Shown here: positions 16,748 to 24,850 of the stretch, one piece after another | Layout of the letters: each line of letters begins with the position of its first letter | Numbering within the stretch: the first letter of the stretch is position 1 | From: Palsa-459 sp035937595 | GTDB taxonomy: Bacteria > Actinomycetota > Acidimicrobiia > Acidimicrobiales > RAAP-2 | Direction: 5' to 3' | Length of the DNA: 64,000 bases | Assembly (NCBI GenBank): GCA_035937595.1 | Contig: DASZHS010000068.1 | Location: forward strand, 1-64,000 | Program-made: the position numbers and the translations under genes | Notes under the pieces: model-generated | Told to the model about the DNA's origin: nothing | Databases searched by the model: none | Seen by the model: only the letters and a program-made list of their open reading frames with translations

Positions 16748-16753
16748 AGGCTA
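16748..16753 (-). promoter_or_regulatory. -10 element TAGCCT of the hydrolase gene (leaderless)
   Basis: TAGCCT on the minus strand, 6 nt spacer, ATG 16741. Confidence 0.5.
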
Positions 16754-16781
16754 TGGCGTGCCGTGCTGCTAGAGAGGAGGC

Positions 16782-17867
16782 ATGGCAAGGCTCAGTGCGA
16801 TCGTGCTCGCCGCGGGCGAGGGCACGCGGATGCGCTCGCAGCGACCCAAGCCGCTCCACCACCTGTGCGGGCGACCGATGGTGCTCCACGTCATCGACGC
16901 GGTGAGCCAGCTCGACGTCGAACGCGTCGTGGTCGTGGTCGGCCACGAGGCCGAGTGGGTCATCAAGTCGCTCACGGACCGCTCCCCGGAGGGGCTCCGG
17001 ATCGAGTTCGTCGAGCAGCCCGAGCAGCTCGGCACGGGCGACGCGGCGAGCGTCGGGCTCGCCGCGTTCGACGCCGCCGACGCCGAGGACGACGACGTGC
17101 TCATCGTGCCCGGTGACGCGCCGCTGCTGCGCAGCGAGATCCTCGAGACGCTCGTCCGCGCCCACGTCGGCGGGGGCAACGCGCTCACCGTGCTCACGAC
17201 CGCGCGCACTGACCCGACGGGGCTCGGCCGGGTGATCCACGGCCGCGACGGCGCGGTCGCGAGGATCGTCGAGGAGCTCGACGCGAGCGCGGAGGAGCGC
17301 GCCGAGACCGAGGTCAACACGTCGATCTTCATGGTCAAGCGGGCGCTGCTCGGACCGGCCCTGCGGCGCCTGGACCGCTCGAACTCGCAGTCGGAGTACT
17401 ACCTGACCGACGTCGTGAGCGTCCTGTACAACGCCGGCCACGTCACCCGCTCGGTCCTCACCGAGGACCACGCCGCGGTCGCCGGGGTGAACGACCGTGT
17501 CCAGCTGTCCGCGGCCGAGGCGGAGCTCCGGCGCCGGATCAACGAGCGCTGGATGCAGCGGGGCGTGACGATGTGGGACCCGGCGTCGACCTACGTGGAC
17601 GCCGACGTCGAGCTCGCAGAGGACGTCTCGCTCCTGCCCGGCACGATCGTCAAGGGGTCGTGCCGGATCGACGCCGGCGCCCAGATCGGGCCGAACGCCC
17701 TCCTCGTCGACGTGATCGTCGGCGCGCGCGCCCAGCTGGGCACCGTCCACGCGACGGGGGCCATCGTCGGCGACGACGCCGAGGTGGGCTCCTTCAGCAT
17801 CCTCGGGCCCGGCTCGAACGTGCCCTCGGGCGCACGCGTCGCCCCGCACTCCGCGCTCGGGCTGTAG
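16782..17867 (+). CDS. glmU: GlmU-like GlcNAc-1-phosphate uridylyltransferase lacking the acetyltransferase active site
   Basis: A 361-residue protein; GlmU is usually 450-490. The N-terminal nucleotidyltransferase is intact (LAAGEGTRMRSQRPKPLHHL, EQPEQLGTGDA, VPGDAPLL, EVNTSIFMV) and should make UDP-GlcNAc. The left-handed beta-helix starts normally (GVTMWDPASTYVDADVEL, LPGTIVKGSCRIDAGAQIGPN) but ends after ILGPGSNVPSGARVAPHSALGL. The H/N/K/Y acetyltransferase residues that follow in normal GlmU are absent, and the LRPG arginine is replaced by Gly. The prs promoter begins within 30 nt of the stop, so no missing frame is hidden. AGGAGG lies only 1 nt from the ATG; a weak TAGAGA -10 6 nt upstream suggests another leaderless start. 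Confidence 0.85.
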   Translation: MARLSAIVLAAGEGTRMRSQRPKPLHHLCGRPMVLHVIDAVSQLDVERVVVVVGHEAEWVIKSLTDRSPEGLRIEFVEQPEQLGTGDAASVGLAAFDAADAEDDDVLIVPGDAPLLRSEILETLVRAHVGGGNALTVLTTARTDPTGLGRVIHGRDGAVARIVEELDASAEERAETEVNTSIFMVKRALLGPALRRLDRSNSQSEYYLTDVVSVLYNAGHVTRSVLTEDHAAVAGVNDRVQLSAAEAELRRRINERWMQRGVTMWDPASTYVDADVELAEDVSLLPGTIVKGSCRIDAGAQIGPNALLVDVIVGARAQLGTVHATGAIVGDDAEVGSFSILGPGSNVPSGARVAPHSALGL

Positions 17868-17893
17868 CCGGCCAGCCGCGTGCGCCCCGGGGG

Positions 17894-17899
17894 TAGCCT
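17894..17899 (+). promoter_or_regulatory. -10 element TAGCCT of prs (leaderless)
   Basis: TAGCCT, 7 nt, GTG 17907. Confidence 0.5.
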
Positions 17900-17906
17900 G
17901 CGGCGC

Positions 17907-18878
17907 GTGGAGGTGATCTCCAAGCACCGCCTCGAGTTCGTCTCGGGCCGGTCGCACCCCGAGCTGGCCCGCGACATCGCGCGGCATCTCGAGGTACCGC
18001 TGTCGTCGCCCAACCTGCGCGAGTTCGCCAACGGCGAGATCCACTGCCGCTTCGAGGTGTCGCTGCGCGGCGCCGACGTCTTCATCCTCCAGACGCACTG
18101 CGGTCCGGTGAACGACTCGCTGATGGAGCAGCTGATCATGATCGACGCGGCCAAGCGCGCGTCGGCCAAGCAGGTGACCGCGGTGTGCCCGTACTACGGG
18201 TACTCGCGCCAGGACCGCAAGTCGACGGGGCGCGAGCCGATCACCGCCAAGCTCGTGGCCGACATGCTGCAGGCGGCCGGCGCGGACCGCGTGATGTCCG
18301 TCGACCTGCACTCCGGGCAGATCCAGGGGTTCTTCGACGTGCCGTTCGACCACCTCACCGCCACCCCGGTGCTCGAGGCCTACCTTCGGGCGCACGCGAC
18401 GTCGGACCTCGTGGTCGTGACGCCGGACGCCGGCCGGGTGAAGGTCGCCGAGCGCTACAGCCAGCGGCTTGGCGCCGACCTCGCGCTCGTGCACAAGACG
18501 AGGCCGCGCAACGGCGCCCAGTCGGTCGAGGCCCGCCACGTCGTCGGCGAGGTCGAGGGGCGGCACTGCATCCTCATCGACGACATGATCGACACCGCGG
18601 GCACGATCTGCGCGGCCGCCGACCTGCTCGTCGAGGCCGGCGCGAAGGAGATCTGGGCGCTCGCCACGCACCCGGTGCTCTCGGACCCGGCGAGCGACCG
18701 GCTCAAGGCGTCGCCGATCTCGCGGGTCATCGTGACCGACACGCTCCCCGTGCCCCCCGAGCGGCACTTCGATGGCCTCGAGGTGCTGTCGGTGTCGCGC
18801 CTGCTCGCCGACACGATCGACGCCGTCTTCGAGTGCACCTCGGTGTCGGAGATCTTCGGCGGCGAGAACCTCGCCTGA
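17907..18878 (+). CDS. prs: Ribose-phosphate pyrophosphokinase
   Basis: A 323-residue class I PRPP synthase making phosphoribosyl pyrophosphate from ribose-5-phosphate and ATP. Signatures: FANGEIHCRFEVSLRGADVF, YYGYSRQDRKSTGREPITAKL, VDLHSGQIQGFFDVP (metal/phosphate binding), VTPDAGRVKVAERY, and ILIDDMIDTAGTICAAA (PRPP loop). The GTG at 17907 is preferred because family homology begins there and a TAGCCT -10 lies 7 nt upstream. It follows glmU as in most Actinobacteria. Confidence 0.95.
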   Translation: MEVISKHRLEFVSGRSHPELARDIARHLEVPLSSPNLREFANGEIHCRFEVSLRGADVFILQTHCGPVNDSLMEQLIMIDAAKRASAKQVTAVCPYYGYSRQDRKSTGREPITAKLVADMLQAAGADRVMSVDLHSGQIQGFFDVPFDHLTATPVLEAYLRAHATSDLVVVTPDAGRVKVAERYSQRLGADLALVHKTRPRNGAQSVEARHVVGEVEGRHCILIDDMIDTAGTICAAADLLVEAGAKEIWALATHPVLSDPASDRLKASPISRVIVTDTLPVPPERHFDGLEVLSVSRLLADTIDAVFECTSVSEIFGGENLA

Positions 18879-18901
18879 GAGGAACGCCTTCTGACGCGCG
18901 G

Positions 18902-18907
18902 TAGGAT
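18902..18907 (+). promoter_or_regulatory. -10 element TAGGAT of the rplY operon
   Basis: TAGGAT lies 56 nt before ATG 18964. The resulting leader ends with GAGGAG (18952-18957), a proper ribosome-binding site. Confidence 0.4.
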
Positions 18908-18963
18908 GCTCGGCCTGCCGCGCCGCGCGCCGCTGGCACCCAGGATCGCCCGAGGAGACGGAC

Positions 18964-19611
18964 ATGCCCGAGATCACCCTTGAAGCCGAGGTCGGCCGCG
19001 CCATCGGCACGAGCGACACCAAGCGGCTCCGCCTGGAGGGCAAGATCCCCGGCGTCGTCTACGGCCACGGGATCGACGCGCTTGCCGTCGCCGTCGATGC
19101 GAAGGCCTTCCGACAGGCGCTCTCCGGCGAGCAGGGCCTGAACACGCTGCTCGACCTTGTCGCGGGCAAGAAGCACTTCCTCGTGCTCGCCCGAGAGATC
19201 CAGCGCCACCCGGTCCGCGGGACGGTGGCCCACGTCGACTTCCAGGTCGTGAGCCGGACCCAGGGCGTCGACGTCGAGGTCCCCCTCGAGATCATCGGCG
19301 ACGCCGTCGAGGTCCGACACCATGACTGGGAGGTCGACCAGCAGCTCTTCAGCGTGCACGTGCGGGCCCAGCCGGACAAGATCCCGAGCGCCATCACCGT
19401 CGACATCTCCGAGCTGCAGGTTGGCGGCGCGATCCGCATCGGGGACCTCGAGCTCCCGGAGGGGGTCGAGGCGACCCAGGACCCCCAGACGACCGTCATC
19501 GGCACGCACGCCGCGCGCGTGGCCGTCGTCGCCGAGAAGCCCGAGGAAGGGGCCGTCGACGAGGAGGGCGCGCCGGTCGCAGCCGCACCCCCCGAGCCCG
19601 AAGAGTCCTAG
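18964..19611 (+). CDS. rplY: 50S ribosomal protein L25/general stress protein Ctc
   Basis: A 215-residue two-domain L25: the 5S rRNA-binding domain (GTSDTKRLRLEGKIPGVVYGHG, LAREIQRHPVRGTVAHVDFQVV) and the Ctc beta domain (VEVPLEIIGDAV, IRIGDLELPEGVEA), ending in an acidic Ala/Pro/Glu tail. It binds 5S rRNA in the central protuberance. It heads a run with pth and mfd. Confidence 0.93.
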   Translation: MPEITLEAEVGRAIGTSDTKRLRLEGKIPGVVYGHGIDALAVAVDAKAFRQALSGEQGLNTLLDLVAGKKHFLVLAREIQRHPVRGTVAHVDFQVVSRTQGVDVEVPLEIIGDAVEVRHHDWEVDQQLFSVHVRAQPDKIPSAITVDISELQVGGAIRIGDLELPEGVEATQDPQTTVIGTHAARVAVVAEKPEEGAVDEEGAPVAAAPPEPEES

Positions 19612-19614
19612 GCG

Positions 19615-20241
19615 GTGTTCCGCCGTCGCAAGGACGGCGCCGAGCGGCGGGGGACGCCGTCGGAGTGGGTCATCGTCGGGCTCGGCAACCCCGGCGTCGA
19701 GTTCCGCGACACCCGGCACAACCTCGGTGCGGCCGTCGTCGAGGAGCTCGCCGCGCGCTACGGCGCGACACTCAAGGTCGAGCCCCGGCTGCGCGCGCGG
19801 CTCGCGGAGGTCGCCGTCGACGGGCACCGCGTGCTGCTCGCCGTGCCGACCACCTACGTGAACGAGTCCGCCGCGGCCGTCGTCCCGATCGTGCGGCGCG
19901 GGGGGCTCGAGGATCTCGGCCGGCTCCTCGTCGTCCACGACGAGCTGGACCTCGACGTGGGCCGCCTCCAGCTGAAGCTCGGCGGCGGCCTGGCCGGCCA
20001 CAACGGGCTGCGCTCGATCGCCGGTGGCCTCGGGACCGAGTCCTTCGCCCGGCTGCGGCTCGGCATCGGCAAGCCGCCGTCCAAGGATCGCGGAGCGGAC
20101 TGGGTCCTCTCGCGCCCGTCCCGGGCCGCGCGCGAGGCGCTCGACGCCGAGCTGCTCGCCGGCGCCGACGCGCTCGACGTGGTGGTGCACGACGGGTTCG
20201 AGGCCGCCGCGTCCCGGCTCAACGGCGCGACGCGTGGCTGA
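19615..20241 (+). CDS. pth: Peptidyl-tRNA hydrolase
   Basis: A 208-residue hydrolase releasing peptides from drop-off peptidyl-tRNA. VGLGNPGVEFRDTRHNLGAAVV carries the catalytic His; PTTYVNESAAAV, VVHDELDLDVGRLQLKLGGGLAGHNGLRSI and FARLRLGIGKP are diagnostic. A short basic extension precedes the core. The GTG start is 3 nt after rplY; the 3' end overlaps mfd by 8 nt. Confidence 0.95.
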   Translation: MFRRRKDGAERRGTPSEWVIVGLGNPGVEFRDTRHNLGAAVVEELAARYGATLKVEPRLRARLAEVAVDGHRVLLAVPTTYVNESAAAVVPIVRRGGLEDLGRLLVVHDELDLDVGRLQLKLGGGLAGHNGLRSIAGGLGTESFARLRLGIGKPPSKDRGADWVLSRPSRAAREALDAELLAGADALDVVVHDGFEAAASRLNGATRG

Positions 20242-23200
20242 CGTCGGGGGCACCCTCGGTGCCCTGACCGTCGCGCTCCGCGACGACCCCGCCGTCCTCG
20301 CCGCGTCGCCAGGGGCGACCGTCGCGGTGCCGATGGCAGGACAGGCACCCGTCCTCGCGGCGCTCGCCTCGGTGCGCGACGGCGCGACGCTGCTCGTCGT
20401 CACCCCGACGACGCTCGACGCCGAGCGGCTCGCGCGGGACCTCGGCTGCTTCCTCGGCGAGCCGTCCGAGGGGGCGGTCGGCGCGTGCGACGGGCCCGTG
20501 GCGGCGCTGCCCGCGTGGGACACCCTGCCCTTCGAGCGGGTGAGCCCCGAGGTGGCGGCGATGGGACACCGCCACGCGACGCGGTGGCGGCTGTCGCGCG
20601 GCGAGGGCCGCCCCCGCGTCGTGGTCGCGTCCGCGCGGGCGCTGATGCAGCGCCCGACGCCGCACCTGCCGGCGCCGCCCGTCGTCGTGCGCACCGGCGA
20701 CGTGGTGGCGCGCGACGAGCTGCTCGCGTCGCTCGCCAACCACGGCTATCGCCGCGAGCACCGCGTCGAGCACCGCGGCGAGGTCGCCGTGCGCGGCGGG
20801 ATCGTCGACGTCTGGGGTGCGACCGCCGAGGCGCCGGTGCGCATCGATCTGTACGGCGACGAGGTCGACCGGCTGTGCACGTTCGACCCCGGCGACCAGC
20901 GCCAGGCCGACGCGTGCGACGAGGTCTGGCTCTTCGCGTGCCGCGAGCTGGTCCTCGACGACGAGGACCGCGCGCGCGCCGACCGACTCGCGCTCGCCGA
21001 GCCCTGGGGGGCGACCCAGTTCACGAGGCTGGCCGACGGCGAGCTGTTCGACGGGATGGAGGGGTGGCTGTCCTGGCTCGAGCCGGGCGCGCCCCTCACC
21101 GCGTCGCTGCGTGCCGAGGACCTCGTCGTCGTCGTCGAGCCCGCGCGGACGGCGGACCGCGCCGCCGAGCTGCTCGATGAGGAGTCCGAGCTCCTGGGCG
21201 TGCTGGCCGTGAACTGGGGCGCGCCGCACGCGCCCTCGCCGCTGCACGCCCCGCTGGACGCGGTGCTCGGTGCGGCCCCGAGCGACGCCGTACGGCTCGT
21301 CCCGGTCCCCGAGGACCCCGCGACGTCGGTCTCGTCGGTGCGGCCCGCGCCTCCGCTGCACGGCGACCCCGCGCGCCTCGCCGCGCTGCTGGCGGCGCTC
21401 CCGAAGGGCACCACGTCGGTCGTGTGCGCCCAGACCCACGCCGCCGCGGCGCACCTCGCCGGCCAGCTCGCCCGCGAGGGCGCTTCTGCGATCGTCGCCG
21501 ACGCGGTGGTGCCGGGGGCGACGTGCGTCGTCGTCGCCCCCCTGTCGGTGGGGTGCGCGGCGGCGTCGGCGGGCTTCGTCGTGTGGGCCGACGCCGACGT
21601 CACCGGCCGACGCACGGTCCACCGGCCGCCGCGGCCGCGGTCGCGTGCCGTCGAGGGGTTCTTCGACGACCTCGTCGTCGGGTCGTTCGTGGTGCACCGC
21701 CACCACGGCGTCGCGAGGTTCGGCGGGGTGACGACGCGCGAGATCGCCGGCACGTCGCGCGACTACCTCATCCTCGAGTTCCGCGGGACCGACCGGCTGT
21801 ACCTGCCGACGGACCAGATCGAGGCGATCACGGCCTACTCGGGCGGCGAGACGCCGTCGCTGTCCAAGATGGGCGGCGCGGACTGGCAGCGCACGACCGC
21901 GCGCGCCAAGGCCGCGGCCGGTGAGATCGCGGCCGAGCTGGTCGCCCTCTACCGCACACGCGCCGCGACGGCCGGCCACGCGTTCAGTCCCGACACGCCG
22001 TGGCAGGCAGAGATCGAGGCGCTGTTCCCGTTCACCGAGACCGTCGACCAGCTCACGGCGATCGAGGACGTGACGGCCGACATGGAGGCGCCCCGGCCGA
22101 TGGACCGGCTCGTCTGCGCCGACGTCGGGTTCGGCAAGACGGAGGTCGCGCTGCGCGCGGTGTTCAAGTGCGTCCAGGACGCCAAGCAGGCCGCGGTCCT
22201 CGTCCCGACGACCTTGCTCGCGAGCCAGCACTTCCAGACCTTCTCGGACCGCTACGCGGGCTACCCGGTGCGCGTGGAGCTGCTGAGCCGGTTCCTCACC
22301 GACGCCGAGGCGCGCGCGGTCGTCGACGGCGTGGCGGACGGCACGGTCGACGTCGTGATCGGGACGCACCGGCTCCTCGCCGAGCGCGTCGCGTTCAAGG
22401 ACCTCGGGCTCCTGGTGGTCGACGAAGAGCAGCGGTTCGGGGTCACGCACAAAGAGGCCGTCAAGCGGCTCGCGACGGGCGTCGACGTCCTCACGCTCAC
22501 GGCGAGCCCCATCCCGAGGACCCTCGAGATGGCGCTCACGGGCATCCGGGACCTCTCCATGATCCAGACGCCGCCGACGGACCGCCAGCCGATCCTCACC
22601 TACGTGGGCGAGTTCGACGAGCGTGCCGTGTCCGAGGCGCTGCGGCGCGAGCTCCTGCGCGAGGGCCAGGCGTTCTTCGTGCACAACCGCGTCCGCGATA
22701 TCGAGGCGGTGGCTCGCCGCGTGCGCGAGCTCGTGCCCGAGGCACGGGTGGTGGTCGCGCACGGCCAGATGGACGAGGGGACCCTGGAGCGCGTCGTCTA
22801 CGACTTCTGGGAGCGGCGCAGCGACGTGCTCGTCTGCACGACGATCATCGAGTCGGGCATCGACATGCCGACGGTGAACACGCTCGTCGTGGACCGCGCG
22901 GACCTGCTCGGGCTCGGCCAGCTCCACCAGCTCCGCGGGCGGGTCGGTCGCGGCGGCCAGCGCGCCTACGCGTACCTGTTCCACCCCGCCGGACGGGTCC
23001 TCACCGAGCAGGCCTACGAGCGGCTGCGCACCATCGGCGAGCACACCGAGCTCGGCAGCGGCTTCAAGATCGCGATGCGCGACCTCGAGATCCGAGGCGC
23101 CGGCAACCTGCTCGGGCGCGACCAGTCGGGCCACGTCGCCGCCGTCGGCTACGACCTGTACGTCCAGCTCGTCGCCGAGGCGATCGAGGAAGCCACGGGC

Positions 23201-23680
23201 GTGGTCCGTCCCGAGCTGCCGACGGTCTCGCTCGACGTCCCGGGCGACGCCCACCTGCCCGCCACGTACGTCACCGCCGAGGACGACCGGCTCGAGGCGT
23301 ACCGCCGCCTCGCACAGGTGACGACCACGGCCGCGCTGCGTGACGTCGAGGCCGAGTGGGTCGACCGGTTCGGCCCCCTGCCCGAGCCCGCGCGCATCCT
23401 GCTCGCGCTCGCCGAGCTGCGGGTCGAGTGCCTGCGCTGCGGGGTGCGCGAGATCCAGGTGCTGCCGGCGCGCGGCGGGATCCGCCGCGACGCCGTCGCC
23501 CGGCTCTCGCCCCTCGTGCTCCCGCTGTCCGCCCAGGTCCGGCTGCGGCGCCTCCACGGCGAGGATGCCTACGAGCCGTCCTCGTCCACGGTGCGCGTGG
23601 TCCTCGACGCCGCCGACCCGTCCCCCCGCCAGCTCACCGAGCTCCTCCGCACGCTCGTCCCCGACGACGCGACGGGGTGA
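20234..23680 (+). CDS. mfd: Transcription-repair coupling factor
   Basis: An 1148-residue Mfd: N-terminal UvrB-homology region (ALPAWDTLPFERVSPEV, ALMQRP), RNA-polymerase-interacting domain (GSFVVHRHHGVARFGG), RecG-type motor with CADVGFGKTEVALRA (Walker A), VVDEEQRFGV (DExx), TASPIPRTLEMAL, TTIIESGIDMPTVNT and GRGGQRAYAYL, then a C-terminal TRCF domain. It removes stalled RNA polymerase and recruits UvrA. The GTG at 20234 lies within the end of pth. Confidence 0.95.
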   Translation: MADVGGTLGALTVALRDDPAVLAASPGATVAVPMAGQAPVLAALASVRDGATLLVVTPTTLDAERLARDLGCFLGEPSEGAVGACDGPVAALPAWDTLPFERVSPEVAAMGHRHATRWRLSRGEGRPRVVVASARALMQRPTPHLPAPPVVVRTGDVVARDELLASLANHGYRREHRVEHRGEVAVRGGIVDVWGATAEAPVRIDLYGDEVDRLCTFDPGDQRQADACDEVWLFACRELVLDDEDRARADRLALAEPWGATQFTRLADGELFDGMEGWLSWLEPGAPLTASLRAEDLVVVVEPARTADRAAELLDEESELLGVLAVNWGAPHAPSPLHAPLDAVLGAAPSDAVRLVPVPEDPATSVSSVRPAPPLHGDPARLAALLAALPKGTTSVVCAQTHAAAAHLAGQLAREGASAIVADAVVPGATCVVVAPLSVGCAAASAGFVVWADADVTGRRTVHRPPRPRSRAVEGFFDDLVVGSFVVHRHHGVARFGGVTTREIAGTSRDYLILEFRGTDRLYLPTDQIEAITAYSGGETPSLSKMGGADWQRTTARAKAAAGEIAAELVALYRTRAATAGHAFSPDTPWQAEIEALFPFTETVDQLTAIEDVTADMEAPRPMDRLVCADVGFGKTEVALRAVFKCVQDAKQAAVLVPTTLLASQHFQTFSDRYAGYPVRVELLSRFLTDAEARAVVDGVADGTVDVVIGTHRLLAERVAFKDLGLLVVDEEQRFGVTHKEAVKRLATGVDVLTLTASPIPRTLEMALTGIRDLSMIQTPPTDRQPILTYVGEFDERAVSEALRRELLREGQAFFVHNRVRDIEAVARRVRELVPEARVVVAHGQMDEGTLERVVYDFWERRSDVLVCTTIIESGIDMPTVNTLVVDRADLLGLGQLHQLRGRVGRGGQRAYAYLFHPAGRVLTEQAYERLRTIGEHTELGSGFKIAMRDLEIRGAGNLLGRDQSGHVAAVGYDLYVQLVAEAIEEATGVVRPELPTVSLDVPGDAHLPATYVTAEDDRLEAYRRLAQVTTTAALRDVEAEWVDRFGPLPEPARILLALAELRVECLRCGVREIQVLPARGGIRRDAVARLSPLVLPLSAQVRLRRLHGEDAYEPSSSTVRVVLDAADPSPRQLTELLRTLVPDDATG

Positions 23681-23696
23681 TCACGGGGTCCCTCGC

Positions 23697-23702
23697 TAGC
23701 AT
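23697..23702 (+). promoter_or_regulatory. -10 element TAGCAT of the SurA-like gene (leaderless)
   Basis: TAGCAT, 6 nt, GTG 23709. Confidence 0.5.
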
Positions 23703-23708
23703 CGGCCG

Positions 23709-24848
23709 GTGCGCCGGGTGCTCGTCGTGGTGGTCGTCGCCGCGGCAATCGCCGTCGGCGCCGGCCTGCAGATCCCCTCGAGCGCGATCACGGTGAACGC
23801 CGCCACGCTCAGCCAGTCCCAGCTCAACGACGAGCTCGCGGCGATCGCGAAGAGCCCCTCGTTCGGCTGCTTCCTTGAGGCGCGGGCCTACCTGAACGGC
23901 CTCAACGCCCCGACGCCGGTGCACGGCGTCTCGACGCCGACCTGGTACGCGACCCCGACGGTCGAGTGGGCGAACACGCGCACGACGGACCTCGCGATCG
24001 TCCCGTACATCCAGCAGCACTACCCCGCGGCGCTCACCCCCGCGGCCCTCGCCGCCGCCCGGGCCCAGCTCGTCGCCACGATCTCCGCCACGATCCAGGG
24101 CGCCTACGCCCAGGGGGCGGGGCGCGCCGGGGCGTTCTCGTGCCCCGGGCTCACCCAGCCCCCCGCGGGGACGAGCATCGGCGCCGTCGCGCTCGGCTCG
24201 ATGCCGGTGTGGTTCCAGCGCGAGCAGGTCCAGGCCAACGCCGCGAACCTCGGCCTCCAGCACCTGATCCCATCGCCGCTCCCGACGACGGGCGCCGCCT
24301 TGGCGGCGTGGTACCACGGCCACGCCGGCTCGTTCGCGACGACCTGCCTCTCGTTCATCGAGGCGACGGACCTCCTCCAAGCAGAGATCGCGGCCGCCAA
24401 GATCGCCAGGGGGCTCTCCTTCGCCGACGCCGCGCGGCGGTACTCGCGTGACCCGACGACCAGGACCAAGGGCGGCGCGCTCGGCTGCTACTCGCCGCTC
24501 TCGCCGCAGTGGTCGACGGTCCAGCACTACGTCGGCGCCCTGCCGACCGGGCACGTGTCGCTGCCCACGCCCCTCCCGAACTCTGCGGCCTACCTCCTCT
24601 TCACCGTGACCAAGCGGACCCCCAACACGTTCGCCGCGGTGCGCGGCGCCGTCGCGAACGAGAACGAGACCGTCAACCGCACGCGCGCAGAGCTGTTCGC
24701 CGTCGAGATCCAGAGCGCCGCGCACGTCGCGGTGAGCCCGGCGATCGGGACGTGGCTGCCGTCGGAGTCGGGCGGGACGATCCTGCCGGCGACCCAGCCG
24801 CCGCCCTCGAGCGTGACCAACGCCTCGGCCAACGTGCCGTTGCCCTAG
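23709..24848 (+). CDS. Exported SurA/PrsA-like foldase with parvulin domain
   Basis: A 379-residue exported protein. A signal segment (VLVVVVVAAAIAVGAGLQI) is followed by a SurA_N-like helical region (ITVNAATLSQSQLNDELAAIA) and a C-terminal PpiC/parvulin-like region (FADAARRYSRDPTTRTKGGALGCYSPL, VGALPTGHVSLP). The GG-LG loop is present, but two cysteines are added and the family's catalytic His pair is not clear, so isomerase activity is uncertain. It would fold exported proteins on the cell surface. Position between mfd and mazG is common in Actinobacteria. Confidence 0.72.
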   Translation: MRRVLVVVVVAAAIAVGAGLQIPSSAITVNAATLSQSQLNDELAAIAKSPSFGCFLEARAYLNGLNAPTPVHGVSTPTWYATPTVEWANTRTTDLAIVPYIQQHYPAALTPAALAAARAQLVATISATIQGAYAQGAGRAGAFSCPGLTQPPAGTSIGAVALGSMPVWFQREQVQANAANLGLQHLIPSPLPTTGAALAAWYHGHAGSFATTCLSFIEATDLLQAEIAAAKIARGLSFADAARRYSRDPTTRTKGGALGCYSPLSPQWSTVQHYVGALPTGHVSLPTPLPNSAAYLLFTVTKRTPNTFAAVRGAVANENETVNRTRAELFAVEIQSAAHVAVSPAIGTWLPSESGGTILPATQPPPSSVTNASANVPLP

Positions 24849-24850
24849 CC

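Noticed and set aside
16775..16781. AGGAGG as ribosome-binding site of glmU
   Set aside because: It is only 1 nt from the ATG, too close to work; a weak leaderless -10 (TAGAGA) is more plausible.
17868..17906. Frameshifted remainder of GlmU's acetyltransferase domain
   Set aside because: Only 39 nt separate the stop from prs and they contain the prs promoter; no helix-repeat motif is present in other frames.
16584..19043. Very long open frame on the minus strand opposite glmU and prs
   Set aside because: It is an antisense shadow caused by high GC; composition is Arg/Asp/Val-rich without motifs, and glmU and prs are unmistakable.
20219..23557. 1112-codon minus-strand frame opposite mfd
   Set aside because: Shadow frame; mfd has every expected motif on the plus strand.
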